Positions 1 through 10,140 of a DNA stretch of 64,000 nt are shown here, piece after piece. The position numbers and the translations under genes are program-made. How positions within the stretch are numbered: position 1 is the first letter of the stretch; each line of letters begins with the position of its first letter. The stretch covers positions 73,937,077 to 74,001,076 of the forward strand of contig JAMXBB010000006.1 in NCBI GenBank assembly GCA_024138015.1, read 5' to 3'. Source of the stretch: Lumnitzera littorea (Eukaryota; Streptophyta; Magnoliopsida; Myrtales; Combretaceae). Under the pieces are notes generated by a model, which ran no database searches, was not told where the DNA came from, and saw only the letters and a list, made by a program, of their open reading frames with translations.

Positions 1-464
1 AAATTATAACAATTTTCATCATAAATCAATTTTTAGATTTTTGTGAAATTTTATCAATTTAATTGGTACCCGCTATAATTATAATTTTTACAAGTTATTG
101 TAGTGATTTTATTATAATTTCACACGAATAGACGTTTTAGTCGAAAATTGCAATAGACTATGATTTTATCACTATTGAGTAATATTTAACTATTTTATAG
201 GTTTATGTTTATAATTTTAGGGTTTCGAACAAATTCGGAGTCAATTTTGATTGATGGTGTGTAAGTCAATTTAAGGGTTTTTAGTATGCAATTTAGGGTT
301 TCGATCAATTCCTAGAGTTTTGTTATCAGTGTTATATTTGATTTATTAAACTTCGTAATCTTTTATTGTTATTAGCCTTATTGACTTATTGTACAGTATA
401 GGGCACTTAGACTTGAGTTAGGATTCAACTCCTGATTCTCCTAGGGTTTATAGTCAATACTTTA
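1..464 (+). repeat. Terminal fragment of a dispersed LTR-type repeat (family B)
   Basis: This stretch aligns along its whole length, in the same orientation, with 52441-52903, the right end of the 3.4-kb LTR-type insertion. Shared landmarks in the same order include the phrase TTTAGGGTTTCGATCAATT, the text around CTTTTATTGT, and the end CTAGGGTTTA followed by a TCAATA-like terminus. It has no coding capacity. The window starts inside the repeat, so its other end is not visible. Identity is well below perfect, so it is an old copy. Confidence 0.75.
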
Positions 465-509
465 ATATTCTTAATAAGTCAATATTTCATAGGAGACCTT
501 TCAAATATT

Positions 510-1165
510 ATGGATAAAACTTTAGATCTATTGTCCAATATGAAGTGCAAGTCCCTAGGAGAATTTAGACAATATAAAAATATTTTCTTTCAAAGAGTTT
601 TCCGTAGGAATGACTATAATCGGCCCTTTTTGAAAGAAAAATTTTTAGCTGGTTTACCAAAATTAAAAAGTGAACAAGTTAGAAAAAGAAGCTCAGAGAA
701 GAAAATAATGGTGAAATTCCCTATGATAATTTGTCATATGGAGAATTAACATCATATATTAATAAAATTGGAACCAATTTGTATACTACAATAAGATTGG
801 AAAAACAATTAAAAAACAAACAGTGCTTAAAACAGCAAAGTCTTGGTGATTTCTGTACCTAATACGATCCCTCTTTTATCAGTCGGAAATTAAGAAGGAA
901 TAAAAAATCTTCTTATACTTCATCAAAATATCCTTAATGTTTGTATAAAAAACCTTGAAGAAACCTTAAGAGAAAATCCTTTAAAAAATTTGAAAGGGAA
1001 AAGAAATTTGAAAATAAAAAATACAAGAGAAAATCATATAAAGAGTTAAGGTGTTATAAAGGTAAAAAAATTGGTTATACAACAAATTTTTGCAAAATCA
1101 ATAACAAACTTAATGAATTGAATCTGGATGAACAAACAATGGAAAACATCTTGTAAATATTTTAT
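510..1165 (+). pseudogene. Pararetroviral capsid C-terminal region and degraded zinc knuckle
   Basis: A 79-codon open frame at 510-749 carries the aromatic and basic pattern of the C-terminal capsid core (RQYKNIFFQRVF). The reading resumes in shifted frames at about 740-870 and passes into a very Lys/Arg-rich segment at about 960-1050, typical of the nucleic-acid-binding tail of these capsids. At 1052-1100 lies what remains of a CCHC knuckle: the first Cys and the last Cys are present (CYKGKKIGY...C), but the second Cys is lost and the His is Tyr. In intact relatives this protein packages the genome. At least three frameshifts or stops interrupt it. The upstream part of the polyprotein, including the movement domain, is missing before about 475. 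Confidence 0.65.
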
Positions 1166-1599
1166 GATAATGAATCTTCTTCATTAGAAAATGATTGTGA
1201 TGATGGAATTCAAGCCAACGACATGAATCCCACTTCATCTTCATCATTTGAAGACGAAAATGAAGTTAATGTTTTAACAAATGAAGAAGAGGAAATACTT
1301 CGCAATATTGACCAATTGTCAAATGATAATGAAAAACTTGATTTCATAAAAAAATGTTAATAAACCTAATTTAACTCTTATGCCAAATTTACCTTATAAT
1401 CTTAATGAAATTCTTGAAAGAAGTAAAAGAAAACAGAAAAAATCAATAACTATTGATGATCTACATAATGAAATCAACATCTAAAAACAAGAAATAAAAG
1501 ATTTAAAATTAATGTAAATAAAACTTCAAAAAGACCTTCTTGGACTTAAGCAAAAAATAATAGTTCAAAAAAACCATCCCCAAACTTCAAATGAGGAAA

Positions 1600-1965
1600 A
1601 TTCAAATGTTTTGTCAATATTTGATAATAATTATCTAATGCATCTTGTTCAAATAACAACAAGAAAATGGATGATTAATATTTCAATTAGAATTAATAAT
1701 GAATTCATTTTGGAAACAGCTGCATTATTTGATACTGGTGCAGATTTAAATTGCATTAGAGATGCGTTAATTCCAACTAAATATTTTGAGAAAACTCCTT
1801 AATCCCTAAGTTCTGCATTTGGTAGCAAATTATGCATAAATTATAAATTATCCAATGCTGAAGTATTAAAAGATAATGCTTCATATAAAAATTCTTTCAT
1901 ACTTGTTAAAAATTTAAATAAAAATGTTATTCTTGGAACTCCTTTCATAAATCAAATCTAACCAT
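1600..1965 (+). pseudogene. Pararetroviral aspartic protease
   Basis: The 63-codon frame at 1611-1802 contains the active-site motif FDTGADLNCI (codons at about 1728-1757), the D-T-G-A signature of retroviral-type aspartic proteases. The same frame runs past a stop into the C-terminal signature NVILGTPFI near 1924-1953, the equivalent of the retropepsin flap-end motif. The stretch 1544-1601 just before it is Lys/Gln/Asn-rich linker, and a near-identical piece of this linker recurs at 6795-6852. The catalytic Asp is intact but the frame is closed by a stop after codon 63, so no functional protease is expected. Confidence 0.75.
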
Positions 1966-2000
1966 TTTTTGTTAATAAAGATGGAATTAAAACACAATAT

Positions 2001-3020
2001 TTGGAAAAGAAAATTGTATTAAATTTTATCACAAAACCACAAAACAAATGCATAAACAAATTAAAAAACAATTCAATCTCTAAATTAAATTGTTTAATTC
2101 AATGCAAAGAAAATCATTTCATGTATTTAAAAAATGATCTTGAGCTTAAAAGAATAGAAAATCAACTCAATAATGAAAATTTGAAAATGAAAATCTCTAA
2201 TTTGGAACTAGAAATAAAAAATTCAATTTGCTCTACACTTGCAAATGCATTTTGGAATCGTAAGTCACACATAGTAAACTTATCATATGAAAATAATTTT
2301 GATGAAAAAAATATTCCAACAAAAGCTAGACCATCCCAAATGAATAATGAAGTCTTGAACCATTATAAGAATAAAATAAATGATTTGTTCAATAAAAAAT
2401 TGATCCAGAAAAGTAAGTCTCTATGGAGTTGTTCTGCTTTTTATGTCAATAAAAATGTAGAAATAGAAAGAGGTATCCTAAGATTGGTAATTAACTATAA
2501 ACCTCTTAATACTGCTCTTAAATAAATTAGGTATCCAATACCTAATAAAAGAGATTTACTAAATAGGTTAAATAATGCCAAAATATTCCTAAAATTTGAT
2601 ATGAAATCTGGATTTTGACAGATTCAGATTAAGGAAAGTGATAGGTACAAAACTGCCTTCATAGTTCCTTTTGGTCAATATGAATGGAATGTAATACCAT
2701 TTGGATTGAAAAATGCTCCCTCTAAATTTCAGAAAATAATGAATAAAATTTTTAAAGACTTCACCAATTTCATAGTAATCTATATAGATGATGTATTGAT
2801 ATGTTCATTTAATGTAGACTAGCATTTCAAACATATAAAAATTTTCATTAATATAGTTAAGAAAAATGGCCTAGTAGTCTTACCTTCTAAAATTAGTCTT
2901 TTCTAGACTAATATTAAATTTTTAGGCTTCAATATTTACAATAGGACAATAATTCCTATTCAAAGATCCATAGAGTTTGTAGATAAATTTCCTAATGAAA
3001 TTAAGGATAAAAATTAACTC
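2001..3020 (+). pseudogene. Pararetroviral reverse transcriptase
   Basis: A 174-codon frame (2001-2525) covers the linker and the RT fingers, including ARPSQMNNEV and the conserved RLVINYKPLN block. After a Trp-to-stop type change at 2523 the frame continues through the palm: KFDMKSGF (with a stop replacing the following Trp), PFGLKNAPS, and the catalytic YIDDVLICS at about 2779-2808 with both Asp residues kept. The thumb is traceable to about 3020. The residues around the active site match the Caulimoviridae RT pattern rather than that of LTR elements. Stops at 2523, 2617 and 2820 and further damage near 3000 make it a pseudogene. Confidence 0.85.
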
Positions 3021-3149
3021 TAGAGATTTTCAAGATGTTTAATTATGTTGCCAATTTCTTTTCAAATCTCAATATAATTTGTAAACCATTATATAAAAGG
3101 TTAAGAAAGAATTGACCTCAATAGTCAATTGAACATACAAATGTTGTCA

Positions 3150-3595
3150 AATTGACCAAGTAGAAAATTAAAGAAATTCCTTATTTATACATTACAGATC
3201 CTTCTCTACCAAAAGTGGTAGAAACCGATTCTTCTGATTTAGGATTCAAAGGAATTCTAAAACAGAAACAAGATAGTAGAGAATATGTTGTTCAATTTGT
3301 GTCAAAAAATTGGAATGATTGTCAACGTAATTATTCCACAATCAAAAAGGAAATTTTAGCAATTGTTTTAACAATTTCGAAATTTCAAGGAGATTTGTTA
3401 AATTAAAAATTTCTTTTATGTATTGATTGTAAAGCTGCTAAAAATGTTTTAATAATAGATGTCCAAAACATTGCATCTAAACAATTTTTTGCTCGATGGC
3501 AATCAATTCTTTCTATATTTGATTTCGAAATAGAGCATATTAATGGATCCAATTCTCTTCTTGATTTCCTTACATGTGAATTCTTGCAGGGAGAT
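3150..3595 (+). pseudogene. Pararetroviral RNase H
   Basis: A frame open at 3215-3406 and continuing to 3590 after one stop carries the four acidic positions of the RNase H fold: VETDSSD (first Asp), KKEILA (Glu), CIDCKAA (Asp), and SLLDFLTCEFL (Asp). It follows RT directly, as in the viral polyprotein, and ends where the next ORF's start codon begins (3593). In intact viruses it degrades the RNA template during reverse transcription. The only obvious break in this segment is the stop at 3404, making it the best-preserved part of the polyprotein. Confidence 0.8.
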
Positions 3596-4980
3596 GCCTC
3601 CCAAGAAAGAGAAGGATAAAGGAAAAGAAAAGGTTTCTTTAACCTCTAGCAATGGGTTAACCAATATCAAATCCTAGTTAGATGTTTGTAAATCATTTAA
3701 TACTCCATTAACAATCAAAGAGGAATCCTCTTCTAGGACCTCGAAGCCAATATCTTCAAACAATCAATCTATTTTCAATATTCAAAATCAATCTCTTTCT
3801 CAATTAGCCAATATGGAAGTCACTCCAGAATTGTTGAAAGCAATTTCAATAGCTTTACAATCAGAAATCCCAATGTTACTTGGAATTCCTTAACAAATAG
3901 AAACTCAGAGGAAAAATCAGAATATTCAAGTTATTGAAGTAGCAACTTTAGTACTCTCCATAATAATACTTGCAAATCAAAGGTCCACATTTTTCACAAA
4001 CCTATTTCTAGATACATTTTCTTTGTTGAAGAAAACTTATTTGAAAAGGACCTTTTTGAATTTGCAAGGAAAAATTTTACAAAAGATTTTTATTATGTAT
4101 CATATGATATTTACAAACCAATCCAGTTTTATGAAAAAGTTTTGACTGAAACTTGTTCAATAAGATTCAAACATTTTGAAAAAGAAGGAATGGTTAGCTA
4201 TTATACAGCCATAATTTTGAAAGTAATCAATTTGAAAGAATGGCAAACCCATCTAACAACCTTAATAAAGCTCAATATAGAACCCTGTTTTACATAGCCA
4301 GGTCATCAAGCCAGTTATAATTATTTTGATTATAAACAAGCTTGGTGGAATGTTTTTTATCAAATGAACCTAAAAAGATCACATACTTAGCTAATATTTT
4401 TTTATAATTGTTCTTCTAAAAACCTTCTCAATTGGTTTGCCCATGGTGGGAACAATTTGGAGCAGTCCTTAAAATCATTCATGAAAATGCCAGGAATGGC
4501 TTCAATACTTTCATAAAAGAATATAATACAACATCTTATGAGAAAAATTTCCAGAAAGAGATGCTATATTTATATACATTGGTGTATCTTGGGTCATGGC
4601 GTGGTGGTTCGATTATAAACCCGATCGAACCTCAAATACAACTAATTTGGTTAGAATGTATAATGTCAAATAGTGGGACAATTTCAAGATGTGGAATAAA
4701 CTTAAGGAAGATTCAATTTTAAATTGGATTAAACAAAATTCCTGAATTGGACCATCCAAAATTTGAACTCCATAATATCATAATAGAAATTTTTTTTATC
4801 TCTTCTCTGGCTAATGCAAATTCTCTAGAGCAAATGAAGCAGATTCTGGAAATAGCATTAACAAATATCAATGAATCGACTCAAGGATTAAGTTTAGATT
4901 CGACATCAGAATTAGGATCTCATTACAGTGGGAATTCTAATGAAGATGACTGCTATGGAATAAATCTAGGCAATCTTTGA
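3593..4980 (+). pseudogene. Pararetroviral ORF2, function unknown
   Basis: A start codon at 3593 opens a Lys-rich N-terminus (MPPKKEKDKGKEKVSL), followed by a Ser/Asn-rich low-complexity part to about 3960. After a frameshift there is a globular-looking stretch at about 3970-4290 rich in Phe, Tyr and Lys. Further shifts lead to fragments at 4432-4722 and 4747-4980 ending in an acidic, Ser-rich C-terminus (STSELGSHYSG, NEDDCYGINLGNL). Position immediately after RNase H matches the second ORF of florendovirus-like genomes, for which no function is known to me. The last 360 bp are repeated in inverted form at 7978-8342. Confidence 0.6.
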
Positions 4981-6112
4981 ACAATATGTGTAATTTTTCT
5001 TTTCTTGAATGTAATTTTTATACTATCAAATACAGTAGGAATACAGTATTTGTACACATGTACTACAGTGCACAATATCATCATCAATAATGTCAAATAT
5101 CACTTCCTGACATAAAATTGTTTATGTCTCCTCCTTTGTACTGTTTATAATAGTACGTTGTCGACCATAACACTATTGTTCACTACAGTAACTGATCGGT
5201 TTTCCAATTATAAAATCATGCCCTCTCTGCCATTTGAAAGCAGGTCGCACATACAACTTCTTTCTCCTTCTCCTATCTTCCAAAATTATCTTACTCTCTT
5301 CTCTTCTACTTCTCTCTTCTTCTTTCATCTCTTTTCTCTAATATTTCTCCACTCACCCTTCTTTTCTTCCTCTCATACACATACAGTACCTTCTCCTACT
5401 TCTGATCTTGCTTTCACCAATCGGTTTCCATTTAATAATCAAATGCTTTCCTTTCTGAAGCATATCATATGCTTCAATCTTGAGGTAGAATACAATTACC
5501 TCACAATATTCTCAGATCTCTTTCAAATATTTTGAATGTTTCAAAAATTGTTCTTTAGATATCTGTATATGCCCTTGTATTTTGTAAAAATTATTTCAAA
5601 TCAATAAAATTTTAGCTTGTTTATCTCTTTTTTTTATATTATATCTCATATGGGGAATCTCTAATTTAATTGGGTATAATTCTACGAAATCTATCAATTT
5701 AATTTATAAACTCCATAATCGGCTGGTATTACCGCCTTTGGAGGTTTCATATTTACATAATTTTGCCCCATGAGTCTTAGCACTACTGCCTGTAATGGTT
5801 TCAATAATATCTTGCTCATATATTTATGCCACAATCTATTGTTGATATTTATGTTTATGATTATTTGAATAGTGCAACAGAATTTCTGGAGTGGTATTAT
5901 ACTTTGATTGTTAATAGTGATTGGTATTAATTACCCTCATACATATTCTATTACTAATAAAATATTCTCTTTATGTCTGTAGGCTATAATCATTTTCGTG
6001 AAAACGAACAAGATATAGAATTGTTTTATACTTATTTAGAAGATTATATTACTTTCCTTGAACATTTTCATAAATTATATTTTTGGTTATTTGGGCAAGT
6101 TGAAAATATTTT
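4622..6112 (+). repeat. Left arm of pararetroviral inverted repeat
   Basis: This segment (end of ORF2, promoter/polyadenylation zone, first leader ORF) aligns in reverse complement with 6851-8342 over almost 1.49 kb. The match starts at GATCGAACCTC (4623) and ends at GCAAGTTGAAAAT (about 6112). Differences are scattered substitutions and small indels; identity looks to be around 90 percent by eye. The two arms are separated by about 740 bp. Confidence 0.9.
4990..5640 (+). promoter_or_regulatory. Putative pararetroviral promoter and polyadenylation zone
   Basis: Non-coding stretch between ORF2 and the leader ORFs. It holds a TATA-like TTTATAATAG at about 5140-5149 after a region rich in CATCATC/TGACAT motifs, a long pyrimidine-rich block at 5255-5400 (CTTCTTTCTCC, TCTTCTTTC), and a canonical AATAAA at 5603-5608. 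In Caulimoviridae the promoter and polyadenylation signal lie here, just after the last ORF. The exact start site cannot be fixed by eye. The 125-codon open frame at 5158-5535 is produced by the stop-poor pyrimidine block and is not taken as a gene. Confidence 0.4.
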
Positions 6113-6128
6113 AGACCACACTAATTAA
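5973..6128 (+). CDS. Leader small ORF 1 (51 aa)
   Basis: An uninterrupted 51-codon frame from ATG 5973. The peptide is acidic and aromatic (ENEQDIELFYTYLEDYITFL, then a Phe/Tyr/Trp/Leu-rich half) and would form an amphipathic helix. It lies upstream of the tRNA-Met primer site, where Caulimoviridae carry leader short ORFs. It resembles the second 51-codon ORF 155 bp downstream in spacing of Asp, Tyr-Leu, Ile and Phe-Leu. In the inverted copy (about 6846-7000, minus strand) its ATG has become TTG and an in-frame stop has arisen. No known protein was recognised. Confidence 0.4.
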   Translation: MSVGYNHFRENEQDIELFYTYLEDYITFLEHFHKLYFWLFGQVENILDHTN

Positions 6129-6283
6129 TATTTCAATAATAATAAAATCATAAAAGTTCTTTAGTATATCGGCTGCAAACTAGGACTAACCAGAAGAAAA
6201 GATGAGGATTTCGCAAGCCTCCCGTTGACCCAACAATACAATGCTACGTACTAAGAAAAACAAAATAATAAATATAAAGTTTA

Positions 6284-6439
6284 ATGTCTCCAAAAACTAA
6301 AGACAATAGCAGGGAAGATTTAATTGAATATGACCAATATTTGAAAGATGCTATAGAATTTTTATTATATATTGTTTGGGCCTATTTTGTACTTGGAGAA
6401 AGGTTTTATCTAGCTGATATATATTTTAGAAGAAATTAA
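6284..6439 (+). CDS. Leader small ORF 2 (51 aa)
   Basis: A second uninterrupted 51-codon frame, the same length as the ORF at 5973. After a Lys/Asp/Ser start it reads REDLIEYDQYLKDAIEFLLY and then a hydrophobic stretch with Trp, Tyr, Val and Leu that could be a single membrane or amphipathic helix, ending in basic residues. The core D-(I/L)-x-x-Y-x-x-YL-x-D-x-I-x-FL is shared with ORF 1, which suggests a tandem duplication. It ends 54 bp before the primer site. No family was recognised. It could be a remnant of a longer leader-region protein. Confidence 0.4.
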   Translation: MSPKTKDNSREDLIEYDQYLKDAIEFLLYIVWAYFVLGERFYLADIYFRRN

Positions 6440-6493
6440 AATATACTCTCTAGTTTTCATCTCTATAAGCATACCTTCTCTTAGGTGCCTTGT

Positions 6494-6507
6494 TGGTATC
6501 AAAACTA
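6494..6507 (+). other. Pararetroviral primer-binding site (tRNA-Met)
   Basis: TGGTATCAAAACTA matches the plant initiator tRNA-Met complement TGGTATCAGAGC except for G-to-A at two positions. Caulimoviridae prime minus-strand DNA synthesis from tRNA-Met, and the site lies downstream of the leader ORFs, as expected in these genomes. Confidence 0.6.
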
Positions 6508-6794
6508 AGGAAAGAGTATATAGTTGTATAAGTAAGTTTGTATTTTCTTAGTGAGACGATTTTCTTTGTAAAAATCTATATCTTATATTTATTAATAACT
6601 TAGAATGAATTCTTTGTGGAAAAATCTTAGTATTGTGATAAGCCTACTGAGGCTTGGCATGAATCCTGATTTTGAGTTAAGGGTTGCAAAGGTCATAAAT
6701 TGGAAATCACAATATTAGATTTAATTTAGTCTTGTGAATTAGATTTATAAGATTAGATAAATTAATCTCTTTTGAAAATATGAATTTACTTAGA
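6508..6794 (+). other. Post-primer-site spacer of the pararetrovirus, no ORF
   Basis: AT-rich sequence without a credible reading frame between the primer site and the internal fragment at 6795. In a complete virus the movement protein would begin after this zone. Here the coding start is missing. Confidence 0.4.
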
Positions 6795-6852
6795 ACTTAA
6801 GCAAAAAATAATAGTTCAAGAAAACCATCTTGAAACTTCAAATGAGGAAAAA
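6795..6852 (+). repeat. Displaced copy of the pre-protease linker
   Basis: 58 bp in direct orientation match 1544-1601 with only a few differences (shared ACTTAAGCAAAAAATAATAG and AACTTCAAATGAGGAAAA). It is fused directly to the inverted arm that begins at 6851, marking a rearrangement breakpoint between non-adjacent parts of the viral genome. Confidence 0.8.
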
Positions 6853-8342
6853 TTTTTCAACTTGCATAAATAACCAAAAATATAATTTATGAAAATGTTC
6901 AAGGAAAGTAATACAATCTTCTAAATAAGTATAAAATAATTCTATATCCTATTTGATTTCATGGAAAGGATTATAGTTTATAGACAAAAAGAGAATATTT
7001 TATTAGTAATAGAATATGTATGAGGGTAATTAATACCAATCACTATTAACAATCAAAGTATAATACCACTCAAGAAATTCTATTGTACTATTCAAATAAT
7101 CATAAACATAAATATCAACAATAGATTGTGACATAAATATATGAGTAAGATATTAATAAAACCACCATAGGCGATAGTGCTAAGACTAATGGGGCTTTAT
7201 ACAAAATTATGTAAATATGAAACCTCCAAAGGCGGTAGTACTAGCCAATTATAGGGTTTATAAATTAAATTGAAAAATCTCATGGAATTACACTCACTTA
7301 AATTGGAGATTCCCTATAGGAGATATAATATAAAAGAAGAGATAAACAAGCTAAAATTTTATTGATTTGAAATAATTTTTACAAAATACAAGAGCATATA
7401 CAGATATCTAAAGAACAATTTTTTAAATATTCAAAATATTTGAAAGAGATTTGAGAATATTGAGAGGTAATTGTATGCTACCACAAGATTGAAACAAATG
7501 ATATGCTTCAGAAAGGAAAGTATTTGATTATTGAAAGGAAATCGATTGGTGAAAGCAAGATCGAAAGTAGGAGAAGGTACTGTATGTGTATGAGAGGAAG
7601 AAAAGAAGGGTGAGTGGAGAAATGTTTGAGAAAAGAGATGAAAGAAGAAGAGAGAAGTAGAAGAGAAGAGAGGAAAATAATTTTGGAGGATAGGAGGAGG
7701 AGAAAGAAGTTGTATGTGTGACCTGCTTTCAAATGGCAGAGAAGGCATGATTTTATAATTGGAAAATTAACCAATTATTGTAGTGAATAGTAGTATTATG
7801 GCCGATAATGTACTATTATAAACAATACAAAGGAGGAGACATAAACAATTTTATGTTAAGAAGTGATATTTGACATTATTGATGTTGATATTATGCACTG
7901 TAGTGCATGTGTACAAATACTGTATTCCTACTATATTTTACAGTGCGAAAATTACATTGGAGAAAAGCAAAATTACACATATTGTTCAGGGATTGTCTAG
8001 ATCTATTCCATAGCAGTCATCTTCATTTGAATTCTCGCTGTGATGAGATCCTGATTCTGATGTCGAATCTGAACTTGATCCTTGAGTAGATTCATTGATA
8101 TTTGTTAATGCTATTTCCAGAATCTACTTCATTTGCTCTAGAGAATTTGCACTAATCAGAGAAGAGATAAAAAAACTTTTATTATGATATTATGGAGTTC
8201 AAATTTTGGATGGTCCAATTGAGGAATTGTGTTTGATCCAATTTAAAATTGAATCTTCTTTAAGTTTATTCCACATCTTGAAATTGTCCCACCATTTGAC
8301 TTTATATATTCTGACCAAATTGGTTATATTTGGGGTTCGATC
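6851..8342 (-). repeat. Right arm of pararetroviral inverted repeat
   Basis: Minus-strand copy of the ORF2 tail and leader zone. Reading the minus strand from 8342, it carries the ORF2 C-terminus (about 8342-7978, ending in the acidic NEDDCYGIDL motif), the pyrimidine-rich block (shown as open frames at 7431-7774 on the minus strand), the AATAAA signal, and a damaged version of leader ORF 1. The pyrimidine block keeps a long open frame in both copies, but this reflects composition. Confidence 0.85.
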
Positions 8343-8509
8343 AATAAATAGTGCTTATATTTAGTTTTTCCTAAATCACTATTATTAGAGTGAATACTGC
8401 TTATATTCAGTTTTTCCTAAATTGCAAACTTGAAAAATTGGGATAAAAATTAAAAGAATTGATTAGCTGATTGATTTTCTAAATAATAGTAGTATACCCT
8501 TTCCTTACA

Positions 8510-8550
8510 TTTACTTCAATACATTGTCCTTAACGTAGTTCAATCTAAAT
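8510..8550 (-). other. Athila conserved 3' motif
   Basis: On the minus strand the text reads GTTAAGGACAATGTATTGAAG followed by a purine-rich run. This corresponds to the ACATTGAGGACAATGT-type sequence with a following G-rich run that is characteristic of Athila 3' regions. The same motif occurs in plus orientation at about 47375-47440, where it belongs to element B. The remaining 8343-8912 has no coding signal. It holds two near-copies of the phrase CAGTTTTTCCTAAAT-like text at about 8360 and 8415. Confidence 0.55.
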
Positions 8551-8912
8551 CATGAAAAAAATAAATGCACCTAAGAACAAAAATTAAAGTCTAGTGGAGA
8601 TGTAAAATATTGGGAAAAATGGTACTCCCTTAAATGAGTTTGACTTATGCGAATGTCCATGAGAATTTCTATTGAATGATGTCAAATTGTCAACTTAACA
8701 GTGATCTAAACAACTAAACTTAAAAAAAAAAAAAGGAATAGAAATAGAAAAGGAAAATTTTACTATTTTATTAGTAGAATAGGACTTGAACATAACCTCA
8801 AAAAATTAAAAACATTCAAAATTGCACCTAATTAAAACTTATTCAAACTAAAAATAAAAACATAAAAATTGAAAAGAAACAAACAATTCAACATTAGGCA
8901 TCTAAAAAAAGT

Positions 8913-10140
8913 CTAAATCTTCTTCACTGTTCTCGTCCTTGATTCAGTGTTGTTCGGGTCGTTCGCCCTATTACCCTTAAACGTGCCCTCTTGATCTTTA
9001 GATGTCACCTCTTCCTCATCATCTCCTAAGTCCATCCTCCTTGCTACATCAGCTAATTTCTCATCCATTGGTGGAGGAATTTCCATCTTGACTTGGTCAC
9101 GCGAGGTTGCTACAAAACTCCACCATCCCTGTTTGGCGCTTGAATAATCTTTTGAGAGATTGTTCAAAAATCTCATGGGAAGTGACTAATTTTTGTGCTT
9201 TTACTTTCAACTTCTTAACTTCCTGCATTAGAATTACTTGATTATTGGAGTTTTTGGTTTCATTTCTTTTTGAGGGTGTTGTGTTAATGTTGTTCAAGAG
9301 AAGTCCCATTTGATGAAAAGAGAATAAAGACATAGGAGTGACATCTCTAATGATGTTCAATTATGGGTTACTAGCAAGGAATTTGAGTTGCTTAGCTAGG
9401 ATTGTAATATATGGTCCACATCTTATTTCGTTCACTTCGACATCAGCTACTTAGTGTTTCACGCAAACGCTAAAGTGATAGCTAAGTTAATTACATAACC
9501 TTTAATAAGGCTATAAAGGTAGGATACCTTATGCATGGCTAAGACTTGGGTACTTTCCCCTCTATTGCTTTTGGTGTGGGTGAGCAGCTAGTGGTGGACT
9601 TAGTGTTTTGGGTTTTTAAGGTAGAATCCTCATGCAAGCTTTAGGTTATAGATCTTCTTGCTACTTAGTTTTACCTAGTAGCTCACTACAAGGCAACTCA
9701 CATGGTAAGGTGTAGAATTCAAGAGAGTAGACAAACTCCTTATCGTAGAGCCCCTAAGGATGTAAAATTATGCTATTGATAAGCTAAATTCGGTATTACT
9801 AAGCTGAAAAGAGATTGCGTTGAGGGCTTCACAAGGGATTCGGTTGTACTCCATTGACAATGTGGTAAGGAACTCCAATGTAAGTTCCCTATAGATCGAT
9901 TGTTCAATGTTGAATAATTTTCCCTAACCTCCCTTCTCTACCATGGTATGTATCTCAGGTTCTATGTTAGCTAATTTTAGTGTTTCCTAATCTATGAATC
10001 TAGAACAGGAAAAGGTTTTCTTGGTAAGGGTCTCATATCTAGCTCTATGATTAGGGTTGTCAAATTCCAACATGTATTTTGGGTGAGGTAGTAGTGTGGC
10101 TAATGGTTTCTTTTCCAATATGGTTACGAAGAGTTTCTAT
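8913..10140 (-). pseudogene. Athila-type ORF downstream of integrase (plant transposon ORF-1/env-like)
   Basis: Translating the minus strand from about 10140 gives, across several stops and shifts, a recognisable order: a KTFSCSRFID block, then EIHTMVEKGG, then YRELTLEFLTTLSMEYN, then ISFQLSNTEFSLSI, and finally a C-terminal part in two overlapping frames (9360-9097 and 9176-8913) with a coiled-coil-like Lys-rich segment and an acidic tail (RMDLGDDEEEVTS). This pattern matches the family annotated in plants as ATHILA ORF-1 or putative plant transposon protein. Its molecular role is not established; some authors call it env-like. At least two in-frame stops and one frameshift show it is dead. 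Confidence 0.6.

Larger units (their letters stand above)
475..8342. mobile_element. Rearranged endogenous pararetrovirus (Caulimoviridae-like)
   Basis: The order seen on the plus strand is capsid-type region, degraded zinc knuckle, aspartic protease, reverse transcriptase, RNase H, a second ORF, a non-coding promoter/leader zone, and a tRNA-Met primer site. That order, with no integrase and no LTRs, is the Caulimoviridae plan. A large gag-pol ORF followed by an ORF of unknown function fits endogenous florendovirus/petuvirus-like groups best, but the genus is inference. The movement-protein region expected before the capsid is absent, so the copy is 5'-truncated. After the leader (about 6795) the unit ends in a short piece of the pre-protease region and then an inverted second copy of the ORF2-end/leader segment. 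All frames carry multiple stops, so this is a decayed fossil. Confidence 0.85.

Noticed and set aside
5158..5535. 125-codon frame rich in Ser, Phe and Leu, also present at 7431-7748 in inverted copy
   Set aside because: Translated pyrimidine-rich non-coding block of the pararetroviral promoter/leader zone; no domain, and the longer N-terminal part is not kept in the other copy.
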